From the NCBI RefSeq assembly GCF_000364625.1, contig NZ_KB822599.1, positions 62,001-126,000 on the forward strand: DNA of 64,000 nt. The letters are read 5' to 3'. A program made the position numbers and the translations under genes. The notes below the pieces were generated by a model. That model was not told the DNA's origin and searched no databases. It was given only the letters and a program-made list of their open reading frames with translations. Origin of the DNA: Pseudomonas thermotolerans DSM 14292. GTDB taxonomy: Bacteria > Pseudomonadota > Gammaproteobacteria > Pseudomonadales > Pseudomonadaceae. This document shows, one piece after another, positions 42,656 to 50,764 of this stretch (positions are counted from its first letter, which is position 1; every line of letters begins with the position of its first letter).

Positions 42656-43834
42656 ATGCTTACCGACGCGCACTGCCGCAACGCCAAGCCCAGGGAGAAG
42701 CTCTACCGCTTGAATGACCAGCGCGGGCTCTACCTCGAAGTCAAGCCCAACGGAGTCAAGGCTTGGCGATACCGCTTCACACTGAATGGCAAGGCCAGCA
42801 TGTTTGCGCTTGGCGAATACCCTGCTGTTACGCTCTCTGAAGCCAGGGAACGCAGCGAGGCCGCACGCAAACTGGTCAAGCAAGGCATCAATCCCGCGCA
42901 GCAAAGGCAGCTCGACCGCATCCGGAAAGCCAGCGAAGCAAAGAACACCTTCGAGATCGTCGCCAAGGAGTGGCTGCAGACAAAGGACTGGGAAGATGTC
43001 ACCAAGAACCGCCGTCTGGATATGCTGGAGCGCGTGGTATTCCCCAGTATCGGCAATATGCCGGTTCGCGAAATAACGCCAGCCCATGTCCTGGACATCC
43101 TGCAGAAAACAGCAAAGCGTGGCGCCCCCACGGTCGCCGCCGAGGCGCGGCGCACCATGTCCGCCGTATTCGAGTTCGCCGTCGCCACCCTGCGAGCCGA
43201 CAGCGACCCGGTTTGGCCGGTACGCAAGGCGCTACCAGCAAACAAGACCCAGCACAAACCGGCGCTGAGTAAAGAGCAGATCGGCAAACTGCTGAGCGAC
43301 TTCGCAAACCACCGCTGCAGCTTTCAGGTAAGTCATTGCATGCAACTGATGTGGTGGACCCTGGCGCGACCGACCGAAGTGGCCGAGGCGGCCTGGGATG
43401 AGTTTGACCTTGAGAAGGCTGTTTGGCGTATCCCGGCGCAGCGCATGAAAGCACGCAAGGAGCACGTCGTGCCTCTGCCACGACAGGCAGTGGAGATGCT
43501 CAAAGGACTGCATGCCATTACCGGCAACCGCAAGCACCTGTTTCCTGGCCGGGATGATCGCAACGCCCCTATGTCCGCCGCATCGCTTCGCCAGGCGCTC
43601 AAGGTTTTGGGGTGGAGTGGCGCTTATAGCCCACACGCCACGCGGACCACCGGCAGTACCCGCCTTAACGAGATGGGCTACCGTCCCGATGCCATCGAAG
43701 CGCAGCTTGCCCATGCTGACCAGAACAATGTGCGTCGTACCTACAACCACGCCACCTATTTCGATGAGCGTCGCGCCATGATGCAGGAATGGGCGGACAG
43801 ATTGGACGAATGGAAAGAGCAAGCACAGGCATGA
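42656..43834 (+). CDS. int: P4-type tyrosine integrase
   Basis: 392 aa. N-terminal DUF4102 arm-binding domain (CRNAKPREKLYRLNDQRGLYLEVKPNG), SAM-like core-binding domain, then the catalytic domain. Catalytic residues visible: Arg238 (ARPTE), His327/Arg330 (HATR), His353 (LAHADQN) and Tyr363 (RTYNHA). It is therefore expected to be active. Located at the island edge behind ychF, reading inward. Its stop overlaps a downstream ATG by 4 bp (ATGA). Confidence 0.92.
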   Translation: MLTDAHCRNAKPREKLYRLNDQRGLYLEVKPNGVKAWRYRFTLNGKASMFALGEYPAVTLSEARERSEAARKLVKQGINPAQQRQLDRIRKASEAKNTFEIVAKEWLQTKDWEDVTKNRRLDMLERVVFPSIGNMPVREITPAHVLDILQKTAKRGAPTVAAEARRTMSAVFEFAVATLRADSDPVWPVRKALPANKTQHKPALSKEQIGKLLSDFANHRCSFQVSHCMQLMWWTLARPTEVAEAAWDEFDLEKAVWRIPAQRMKARKEHVVPLPRQAVEMLKGLHAITGNRKHLFPGRDDRNAPMSAASLRQALKVLGWSGAYSPHATRTTGSTRLNEMGYRPDAIEAQLAHADQNNVRRTYNHATYFDERRAMMQEWADRLDEWKEQAQA

Positions 43835-43940
43835 CCACAAAGATCATGGCTCCAGATATTCCCAACTCCGATGCCGTCGCCGAGCTGCGCACCAGAGCGG
43901 AGGCAGCCTGCGACTGATACGGCGTTCAGCGTCGCGAGCA

Positions 43941-44294
43941 ATGTGTAAATGCTTTCCTACGACTGGTCGATTCAAACAGATACAGCTTGCCGCTGACGAA
44001 TTGGCTGGCGTGCTATCGGCGGCCGGCAGTGGCAAGCATGCGGGCATCCGCTCCGTCCGCTCATGGTTGCTGGCCGTGATGAATAGCGCTGTCGCGGGGG
44101 AATTCATTCCTGAGTTCGCGCCGAATATCGTCCGCTGGCGAAAGAACCGACAGGAGGCGATGGAGGCAATGCAATTGCGCGCCCCTGTGCAACAGTCAGA
44201 AGCCGAGCGTCAAAAAGCAAAGGCTGAACGCATAAAGGCCATCGCCGATTTGAAAGCGATGTTCCACGGTGAACGAAATGATCGACGCGGATGA
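43941..44294 (+). CDS. Hypothetical island protein, possibly the 3' part of a broken gene
   Basis: 117 aa. Basic, helical C-terminus (EAERQKAKAERIKAIADLKAMF). Not recognised. The start has no convincing ribosome site. A frame opening at 43831, overlapping the integrase stop, reads MTTKIMAPDIPNSDAVAELRTRAEAACD, meets TGA at 43915, then continues YGVQRREQCVNAFLRLV in protein-like fashion. The real gene may thus have begun at 43831 and been split by a stop and a frameshift. The 3' end overlaps the next gene's start. Confidence 0.45.
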   Translation: MCKCFPTTGRFKQIQLAADELAGVLSAAGSGKHAGIRSVRSWLLAVMNSAVAGEFIPEFAPNIVRWRKNRQEAMEAMQLRAPVQQSEAERQKAKAERIKAIADLKAMFHGERNDRRG

Positions 44295-45417
44295 GATGGT
44301 TGCGCTGATCGAATCGTGCCGGCGCGAGATGCAAGCCATGCTTCCGGCCGATGAATTTGCCAGCTTGAGTAGCAAGACCAGGCAAGACTATCGCCAGCTT
44401 GGCCGCACGCTATTACAGCGCGCTCGCTACGCCGAAGGCGGGGTGGCCGAAGTAATCACGGCCACCCAGCGTCCGACAACCTACTACAAGCGCGTCGCAG
44501 CGCTTCGCTACTGCCTCTACGCCGATCTTGTCGAGCAGCTGAAAAGCCTGCGTTCCGCGCTCTCTACTCGACCTATGGACAGGTTGCAAGTAATGGCCAT
44601 CCAAGCCCAATTGCAACAACAGCGTACATTTCTGCGCGAGTTCGATATAACCCGGCAAAGCGGCCATCCCGGAGAGCGCCGCAAGCGTGCCAGCAAGCGG
44701 CAAGCCTTGCGCGGCCTCCCCGGCGACTGGCGCGAGCAACTGTATCAGCGCGCTGCAAAAGGCAAGTATGCCGATGCAATTCTGGTCGCCGCGCTGACCG
44801 GCTGCCGCCCGGAAGAACTGCGGCGCGGCGTGCTCATTCGCCGGGTGGACAATCCGCGCAGCGGCATGGGCGAGATCAGGTTCGAGATCGATGGCGCCAA
44901 GGTCAAGGCGCATCAAGGTCAGCCGCACCGCTTGATCGCCTATGGCGCACACGATCCCCATCCATTGCTGGAGGCTCTGCGCATCCGGCTAGCGGGGCGG
45001 CGGGAATTGCTCGTTTGCATTGACAGCCCGGTCAACTTCACCGTCGAAGTCCGTCGGCTGGCACGTAGCCTCTGGCCGAAGCACAAGCACACTGTCACGG
45101 CTTACTGCCTGCGTCACCAATGGGCGGCCGACCTGAAACGGCATGCTGCAGCGGATTCAGTCAGCCAGGGGCTGGGACATGCCAGCGCCAAGACACGGCG
45201 ACACTACGGGCAAGCCAATCAGGCCAGCAGCCGGCATGCCCTGCATCCCATCGCCATCGAGGCTGAGCGCTCCGTGAGGCCGGCTACCGCTAAGGCGCCG
45301 CGCCATCGAGCAGCCTCAAGCAAGACAGCCCCCCCTGAAGAGAATCATGGCGGGGGGAGGGAAAACGCAGTTCATTTGCGGGACATCACTGATGAGACGC
45401 TGCCATGTCACGCCTGA
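44278..45417 (+). CDS. Tyrosine-recombinase-like protein with Tyr in place of the box II His
   Basis: About 379 aa from ATG 44278; a GTG at 44269 is also possible. The C-terminal half matches a tyrosine-recombinase catalytic domain: GCRPEEL (Arg), GAKVKAH (possible Lys), YCLRHQ, then GLGHASAKTRRHYGQ (His and Tyr). In YCLRH the usual first histidine of H-x-x-R reads Tyr. N-terminus SSKTRQDYRQLGRTLLQRA resembles a SAM-like binding domain. It is the second recombinase-like gene at the island edge; activity is uncertain. The tail after ~330 is low in conserved character. Confidence 0.65.
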   Translation: MIDADEMVALIESCRREMQAMLPADEFASLSSKTRQDYRQLGRTLLQRARYAEGGVAEVITATQRPTTYYKRVAALRYCLYADLVEQLKSLRSALSTRPMDRLQVMAIQAQLQQQRTFLREFDITRQSGHPGERRKRASKRQALRGLPGDWREQLYQRAAKGKYADAILVAALTGCRPEELRRGVLIRRVDNPRSGMGEIRFEIDGAKVKAHQGQPHRLIAYGAHDPHPLLEALRIRLAGRRELLVCIDSPVNFTVEVRRLARSLWPKHKHTVTAYCLRHQWAADLKRHAAADSVSQGLGHASAKTRRHYGQANQASSRHALHPIAIEAERSVRPATAKAPRHRAASSKTAPPEENHGGGRENAVHLRDITDETLPCHA

Positions 45418-45572
45418 AGGACGAAACCCTATCCATCCGCACCTCCGCTGAGATCAAGCAACTTCTGCGCTTGGCTGCTGATCGCGAGCGTCGCTCGGTG
45501 GCTTCAATGATCGAAATTCTGGTGCTGGAATACGCTCGTACGTATGACCTGATCCTCAAGGTCTGCCAGTAA
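45405..45572 (+). CDS. Small ribbon-helix-helix-like protein (55 aa)
   Basis: Reads MSRLKDETLSIRTSAEIKQL, then LRLAADRERRSVASMIEILV and LEYARTYDLILKVCQ. A short basic strand (TLSIRTS) followed by two helices (AEIKQLLRLAADRERRS, VASMIEILVLEYA) is the CopG/Arc pattern. It starts inside the 3' end of the recombinase-like gene (13-bp overlap) and ends 166 bp before fic. It could regulate the integrase genes or the defence block; no toxin partner is adjacent. Confidence 0.65.
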   Translation: MSRLKDETLSIRTSAEIKQLLRLAADRERRSVASMIEILVLEYARTYDLILKVCQ

Positions 45573-45684
45573 AGGGAAATATATGAGGGTGGCGAATGCC
45601 GAGGAGGTGCAAGCGCACGTCAAAATCAAGAAGCTGAGGAAATGGAGTAGTCAGAGACTGATAACAGGGTATTTGTAGAGACAG

Positions 45685-45717
45685 TACCCCATTTAATGGC
45701 TATGATTACCCCATTTA
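45685..45717 (+). promoter_or_regulatory. Two TACCCCATTTA direct repeats upstream of fic
   Basis: TACCCCATTTA occurs exactly at 45685-45695 and 45707-45717, a 22-bp period (two helical turns), ending 21 bp before the fic ATG. This geometry suggests an operator for a dimeric regulator, possibly the winged-helix tail of the Fic protein itself. Confidence 0.55.
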
Positions 45718-45738
45718 GACGGCCTGGGCCTACATTCC

Positions 45739-46800
45739 ATGCACTCGCTCACACCCGAGTACCTTGCCGCGCTTCGCTTCGATGGCACCCAGGCCGCCAC
45801 GTTGCGCACACTGGGCGAGTATCAGGGCAAGCAGCAACTCTATGCCGCGCAGTCGCCCGAAGCCCTCAAGGGTCTGTGCCAGATCGCGGTGTTGGAGTCC
45901 ACCGAGTCATCTAACCGGCTGGAAGGCGTTGTCGTCGCACCCTCGCGGTTGAAGTCGCTGGTCATCCGCAACGCAACGCCAAAGAGCCGTTCCGAACAGG
46001 AGATCGCCGGCTACCGCGATGCCCTGGCGCTGATCCACGAGTCTGCCGCGCACATGCCCTTCAGCGAGGGTGTTGTGCTGCAACTCCACACCCTGCTGTA
46101 CCGTTACATGCCACAGGCGGGCGGGCGCTGGAAGGCTACCAATAACGACATCATCGAGCGTCACCCGGACGGCACGTCACGTCTACGCTTCCAGCCGGTC
46201 GCTGCGCACCTCACACCCATGGCTATGACCGGTCTGGCCGGGCGCTACGCTACCGCGCTGGATCAACACCTGGCCGACCCCCTCATACTGGTGCCGCTGG
46301 CGATGCTCGACTTCCTGTGCATCCACCCTTTCCCCGATGGCAATGGCCGCATGTCCCGCCTGCTGACCCTGCTGCTGCTCTACCACTTCGACTATGCCGT
46401 GGGCCGCTACATCAGCTTGGAACGCATCTTCGAAGATACCAAGGAAAGCTATTACGAGACGCTGGAAGCCAGCTCGCAGGGCTGGCACCAGGGGCAGCAC
46501 GACGCAAAGCCTTGGCTCGACTACTTCTGGGGTGCCTTGCTGCGGGCATACCGCGAGTTCGAGGAGCGTGTCGGCACCATCGAACGTGGCCGTGGCAGTA
46601 AAGGCGACCGGGTGCGAGCGGAAGTGCTGGGGCGCTGCCTGCCGTTTTCGATCTCTGAGATCGAAGAGGCCTGCCCGGGCGTGAGCCGGGACATGGTACG
46701 GCTGGTATTGCGGGCAATGAAGTCAGAGGGATTGATCGAGTCCATGGGCAAGGGGCGAGGGGCGAAGTGGAAACAAGTCAAGGTAGAGGGGGGAAACTGA
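45739..46800 (+). CDS. fic: Fic-domain protein AMPylase with N-terminal inhibitory motif and winged-helix C-terminus
   Basis: 353 aa. The active-site loop HPFPDGNGR at 196-204 is intact, so transfer of AMP to a hydroxyl is expected. An inhibitory helix motif S58-N-R-L-E62-G63 (pattern [ST]xxxE[GN]) lies N-terminal, marking a class II self-inhibited Fic. The C-terminal 60 residues (SISEIEEACPGVSRDMVRLVLRAMKSEGLIESMGKG) form a winged helix likely to bind DNA. Its stop overlaps the ATG of the SNF2 helicase by one base, so the two are translationally coupled. Target unknown; it may act as toxin or regulator of the island. Confidence 0.88.
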   Translation: MHSLTPEYLAALRFDGTQAATLRTLGEYQGKQQLYAAQSPEALKGLCQIAVLESTESSNRLEGVVVAPSRLKSLVIRNATPKSRSEQEIAGYRDALALIHESAAHMPFSEGVVLQLHTLLYRYMPQAGGRWKATNNDIIERHPDGTSRLRFQPVAAHLTPMAMTGLAGRYATALDQHLADPLILVPLAMLDFLCIHPFPDGNGRMSRLLTLLLLYHFDYAVGRYISLERIFEDTKESYYETLEASSQGWHQGQHDAKPWLDYFWGALLRAYREFEERVGTIERGRGSKGDRVRAEVLGRCLPFSISEIEEACPGVSRDMVRLVLRAMKSEGLIESMGKGRGAKWKQVKVEGGN

Positions 46801-49667
46801 TGCAACAGCCCCTTACGCAGTATCAGAGCCAGTACTACGCATGGCTTCTGACGCGCCGCGCGACAGGTGACTCCGTGGAATCGCTGGCCTCAACACTGGT
46901 CGACTCGCAGGTTGATCTCAATCCACATCAGGTGGATGCCGCTCTCTTCGCCTGCCGCAATCCCCTTTCGCGCGGTGTGCTCCTCGCTGACGAAGTGGGG
47001 CTCGGCAAGACCATTGAAGCAGGGTTGGTCATCTCTCAGCGTTGGGCCGAGCGACGCCGCAAGGTTCTCATCATCGTCCCGGCCAACCTGCGCAAGCAGT
47101 GGCACCAGGAACTGCAAGACAAGTTCGGCCTGCAAGGATTGATTCTCGAAGCCAAAAGCTACAACGCAATTCGCAAGCAGGATCGACAGAACCCATTTCT
47201 GTTCGCCTCTGGTCCAGTCATCTGCTCCTACCAGTTCGCAAAGGCAAAGGCTGACGATATCAAAGGCATCGACTGGGACCTGGTTGTACTCGATGAAGCG
47301 CATCGCCTGCGCAACGTCTACAGAACCAGCAACGTCATTGCCAAGGCTCTCAAAGAGGCGCTGTCGCATGTTCACTCCAAGGTGCTCCTGACTGCGACGC
47401 CGTTGCAGAATTCACTGCTTGAACTCTACGGACTGGTCAGCTTCATCGATGACCGCGTATTCGGAGACCTTGACAGTTTCCGCGCGCAATTCACTGGCCG
47501 GGAACAGGCTTTCAGCGGCCTGCGTAATCGGCTGGCCCCCATCTGCAAGCGCACCCTGCGCAAACAGGTGCAGCCCTATGTGTCCTACACAGCGCGCAAG
47601 GCCATCGTTCAGGAGTTCACGCCAACGAGCAAAGAGCAGGAACTGTCCAGGCTCGTCGCCGATTACCTGCGCCGCCCCAACCTCAAGGCTCTGCCCGAGG
47701 GGCAGCGCCAGCTGATTTCACTGGTGCTGTGGAAGCTGCTCGCGTCCAGCTCACACGCCATCGCAGGTGCGCTGGAGACGATGGCCAAGCGCCTTCAGGG
47801 AGTGCTCGACGAAACGGCTGAAATCCCCGATCTCGTCGAGGAACTGGATGAGGACTACGAGTCGCTCGACGAAACCGCGGACGAATGGAGCGTTCAAGGC
47901 CCCGGCTCTACGGCGCTGAACCGCTCGGAGCGGGATGCCATCGCGCAGGAAATCAAAGAGCTTCGCCACTTCAAAGAGCTGGCCTCCAGCATCCGCGAGA
48001 ACGCCAAGGGCAAGGCGCTGCTCACCGCGCTGGATCGGGCTTTTGCGGAACTGGACCGGCTTGGAGCGGCGCGGAAGGCCATCATCTTCACCGAGTCCAA
48101 GCGCACGCAGGAATACCTGCTCCACTTGCTGGCTGACACGCCATACGGCGACGGCATCGTGCTCTTCAACGGCACCAATAGCGACCAGCGCGCGCAGGCG
48201 ATCTACAAGGATTGGCTCAAGCGCCACGAAGGCACTGACCGCATCACCGGCTCCAGGACCGCCGACACCCGTGCGGCACTGGTCGAGCACTTCAAGGAGC
48301 GCGGCAAGGTGATGATTGCCACCGAGGCCGGGGCCGAAGGCATCAACCTGCAGTTCTGCTCGCTCGTCATCAATTACGACCTGCCGTGGAACCCGCAGCG
48401 CATCGAACAGCGCATCGGGCGCTGCCACCGCTATGGCCAGAAGCACGACGTAGTGGTTGTGAACTTCGTTGACCTCAGCAACGAGGCGGACAAGCGGGTC
48501 TACGAACTGCTGTCGCAGAAGTTCCAGCTGTTCGAAGGTGTGTTTGGGGCGAGCGACGAGGTGCTGGGTGCCATCGGCTCCGGTGTCGATTTCGAGCGCC
48601 GCATCGCCGAGATCTACCAGAACTGCCGTGACCCGGACGAGATCAAGTTCAGCTTTGAGCAGCTCCAGCTCGATCTCTCTGCCGAGATCAACGAGGCGAT
48701 GGTCAAGACACGCCAGGTACTGCTGGAAAACTTCGACGAGGAGGTGCAGGAGAAGCTACGCATAAGGGCAGACGAAGGTCGAAACGCCCGCAGCCGCTTC
48801 GAGCGCATGCTGATCGAGCTGAGTCGCACAGAACTGGGCCATTACGCCAGTTTCGACAATGACGGCTTCAGCCTGCATCGTTTGCCTCAAGGTCTGTCAG
48901 AGCCTGACCTCAGCCTCGGCCGCTACGAATTGCCGCGCCGCTCCGGCGAAGCGCACCTGTACCGTATCAATCACCCGCTGGCCGTCTGGGTCGTGGAACG
49001 GGCCAAGTCCCGCCAGCTGGGCAGTGCGCGGCTGATGTTCGACTACGACGGATATGGCACCAAAGTCAGCACCCTGGAGCCCTATCGCGGCAAGACTGGC
49101 TGGCTCACCTGCAAGCTGATTTCAGTCGAAGCCCTGGGCAATCAGGAGCAGCACCTTCTGGTCTCGGCCGTCACCACCGATGACATTGTCCTGGCAGAGG
49201 ACGACCCGGAAAAACTGCTGCGCCTGCCGGCCACCGAGCAGCCCGCAGAACTGCTCGACAGCGCGGAGTCTCCTGCGTTGACCGCCGATATTGAAAGCAG
49301 GCGAACGGCAATCCTGCGGGAAATCAACCAGCGCAACCTCGGCTACTTCGAGCAGGAAGTCCAGAAGCTGGATGCCTGGGCGGATGACCTGAAGCTCGGC
49401 CTGGAGCAGGAGATCAAGGAAATCGACCGCGAGATCAAGGAAGTGCGCCGCACCGCCGCAACCTCGCCGACGCTGGAAGAAAAGCTGTCATGGCAGAAGA
49501 AGCAGCGCGAACTGGAAGCCAAGCGCAGCAAGCTGCGCCGCGAGCTTTTCGCCCGGCAGGACGAAGTTGAGGCGCAGCGCAACGATTTGATCGGACAGCT
49601 TGAAGCGCAGCTCCAGCAGCAGGTCGAGGAGCGAACGCTGTTCACCGTCGAATGGGAACTGGTGTAA
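46800..49667 (+). CDS. SNF2-family DEAH helicase (defence-island type)
   Basis: 955 aa starting MQQPLTQYQSQYYAW; the ATG overlaps the fic stop. Motif I ADEVGLGKT at ~63-71 and DEAH at 165-168 are intact, as is LLTATPLQN. The C-terminal RecA lobe has MIATEAGAEGINLQFC and PQRIEQRIGRCHRYGQ. A long C-terminal region ends in a charged coiled coil (about 850-950) including EIKEIDREIKEVRR. Related to RapA/HepA-like and DrmD-like helicases of defence islands. DrmA/B partners of DISARM are not present. It probably translocates on dsDNA; role inferred only from context. Confidence 0.87.
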   Translation: MQQPLTQYQSQYYAWLLTRRATGDSVESLASTLVDSQVDLNPHQVDAALFACRNPLSRGVLLADEVGLGKTIEAGLVISQRWAERRRKVLIIVPANLRKQWHQELQDKFGLQGLILEAKSYNAIRKQDRQNPFLFASGPVICSYQFAKAKADDIKGIDWDLVVLDEAHRLRNVYRTSNVIAKALKEALSHVHSKVLLTATPLQNSLLELYGLVSFIDDRVFGDLDSFRAQFTGREQAFSGLRNRLAPICKRTLRKQVQPYVSYTARKAIVQEFTPTSKEQELSRLVADYLRRPNLKALPEGQRQLISLVLWKLLASSSHAIAGALETMAKRLQGVLDETAEIPDLVEELDEDYESLDETADEWSVQGPGSTALNRSERDAIAQEIKELRHFKELASSIRENAKGKALLTALDRAFAELDRLGAARKAIIFTESKRTQEYLLHLLADTPYGDGIVLFNGTNSDQRAQAIYKDWLKRHEGTDRITGSRTADTRAALVEHFKERGKVMIATEAGAEGINLQFCSLVINYDLPWNPQRIEQRIGRCHRYGQKHDVVVVNFVDLSNEADKRVYELLSQKFQLFEGVFGASDEVLGAIGSGVDFERRIAEIYQNCRDPDEIKFSFEQLQLDLSAEINEAMVKTRQVLLENFDEEVQEKLRIRADEGRNARSRFERMLIELSRTELGHYASFDNDGFSLHRLPQGLSEPDLSLGRYELPRRSGEAHLYRINHPLAVWVVERAKSRQLGSARLMFDYDGYGTKVSTLEPYRGKTGWLTCKLISVEALGNQEQHLLVSAVTTDDIVLAEDDPEKLLRLPATEQPAELLDSAESPALTADIESRRTAILREINQRNLGYFEQEVQKLDAWADDLKLGLEQEIKEIDREIKEVRRTAATSPTLEEKLSWQKKQRELEAKRSKLRRELFARQDEVEAQRNDLIGQLEAQLQQQVEERTLFTVEWELV

Positions 49668-49690
49668 TGAATAATCAAGTGGCACCGTTA

Positions 49691-49710
49691 GGCCTGCATA
49701 TGATCAGGCC
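49691..49710 (+). other. Small hairpin between helicase and ietA
   Basis: GGCCTG (49691-49696) and CAGGCC (49705-49710) flank an 8-nt loop CATATGAT. No T-run follows. May stabilise or process the transcript within the 80-bp gap; the gap holds no gene I would call. Confidence 0.35.
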
Positions 49711-49747
49711 GCGGCTGAAGCGCGCCCCGAAGTGAGGAGAGTAAGGT

Positions 49748-50734
49748 ATGGCTAGCGGAAAATTGCTGCGGCAACTTATCAAATCTGGAGTTCATGGCGA
49801 TGCCGCAGCTTTTCGTTCGGCATCCGAGGCTGTTATCAAGGAAGAGAGAGAAAAGAATCATCACCTGCTCGCTAATGATCTCGAACGCCTGCTTTATGGC
49901 GATCAGACCTCTGCCGGGAACAGCAGCCGCAGGTCACACAGCCTTCCCGGTCTGCCAACAAACAAGGACAACGGTCTTGCGCTGCTTGAAGAGCGCGCGG
50001 TTGTGCGAGAAGAGAAAGACATCGTCTTGTCCGATGCGACGCAGTCGGCCCTGGACGAAATCCTAATGGAGCACAACCGGGCCGACACATTGCGCTCCTA
50101 CGGCTTGCAGCCTGCGCAGAAGCTGTTGTTTTGCGGTCCTCCAGGTTGCGGCAAGACCTTGGCTGCTGAGGTCATTGCCAACGCCGTGTCCATGCCGCTC
50201 GTTCTGGTTCGCCTGGACTCGGTGATTTCATCTTTTCTCGGAGAAACGGCTGCCAATCTGCGCAAGGTCTTCGACTATATCGCGCAGCAACCCGTCGTCG
50301 CGCTGTTTGACGAGTTCGACGCACTGTCCAAAGACCGTGGTGACAGTGGCGACCATGGCGAGCTCAAGCGCTCCGTCAACGCAGTCCTGCAGATGATGGA
50401 TAGCTATCGGGGGGAAAGCATCCTCATTGCCACGACCAACTACGAAACGTTGCTCGACAAGGCTATTTGGCGGCGCTTTGATGAAGTCGTGCACTTCGAG
50501 ATGCCGAACTTAGAGCAGATCAAGCGTCTGCTCGCGCTCAAGTTGTCAGGGATACGGCGCAACTTTGAAGCTGATGATGCGAAAGTAGCTTCGCTGTTCA
50601 AAGGCATGTCGCACGCGGATATCGAGCGTGTCCTGCGAAGGGCTGTCAAGGAAATGATTTTGTCTGGCCGCGAGTTTCTGGAAAAAAACCATCTGAATAA
50701 CGCGCTTGCCCGCGAGTACCGGCATAAGGACTAA
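49748..50734 (+). CDS. ietA: IetA-like AAA ATPase
   Basis: 328 aa. Walker A GPPGCGKT at 130-137, Walker B ALFDEFDAL at 185-193, and a sensor region IATTNYETLLDKAIWRRFDEVVHF. Start follows GAGGAGAGTAAGGT. Partner of the subtilisin gene 30 bp downstream: an AAA ATPase plus S8 protease is the IetAS arrangement, first described as a plasmid-encoded toxin/antitoxin-like pair and later grouped with antiphage systems. Its upstream coding is AT-richer than the flanking island genes. Confidence 0.82.
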   Translation: MASGKLLRQLIKSGVHGDAAAFRSASEAVIKEEREKNHHLLANDLERLLYGDQTSAGNSSRRSHSLPGLPTNKDNGLALLEERAVVREEKDIVLSDATQSALDEILMEHNRADTLRSYGLQPAQKLLFCGPPGCGKTLAAEVIANAVSMPLVLVRLDSVISSFLGETAANLRKVFDYIAQQPVVALFDEFDALSKDRGDSGDHGELKRSVNAVLQMMDSYRGESILIATTNYETLLDKAIWRRFDEVVHFEMPNLEQIKRLLALKLSGIRRNFEADDAKVASLFKGMSHADIERVLRRAVKEMILSGREFLEKNHLNNALAREYRHKD

Positions 50735-50764
50735 AAATAAATACAGAAAGGACGGAGCGACGGC

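Noticed and set aside
45405..45572. Antitoxin of a toxin-antitoxin pair with fic
   Set aside because: The 166-bp gap, and the fact that Fic already carries its own inhibitory helix, argue against a FicA-type antitoxin. The RHH fold also differs from FicA. Kept only as a DNA-binding candidate.
46800..49667. DISARM system (DrmD-like helicase)
   Set aside because: No DrmA, DrmB or DrmC homologue and no class-specific methylase beside the helicase. The nearby methyltransferase pairs with a type III Res.
49668..49736. 22-codon frame (MNNQVAPLGLHMIRPRLKRAPK) between helicase and ietA
   Set aside because: Too short, no conserved character, and it contains the hairpin 49691-49710; only the overlap with the helicase stop speaks for it.
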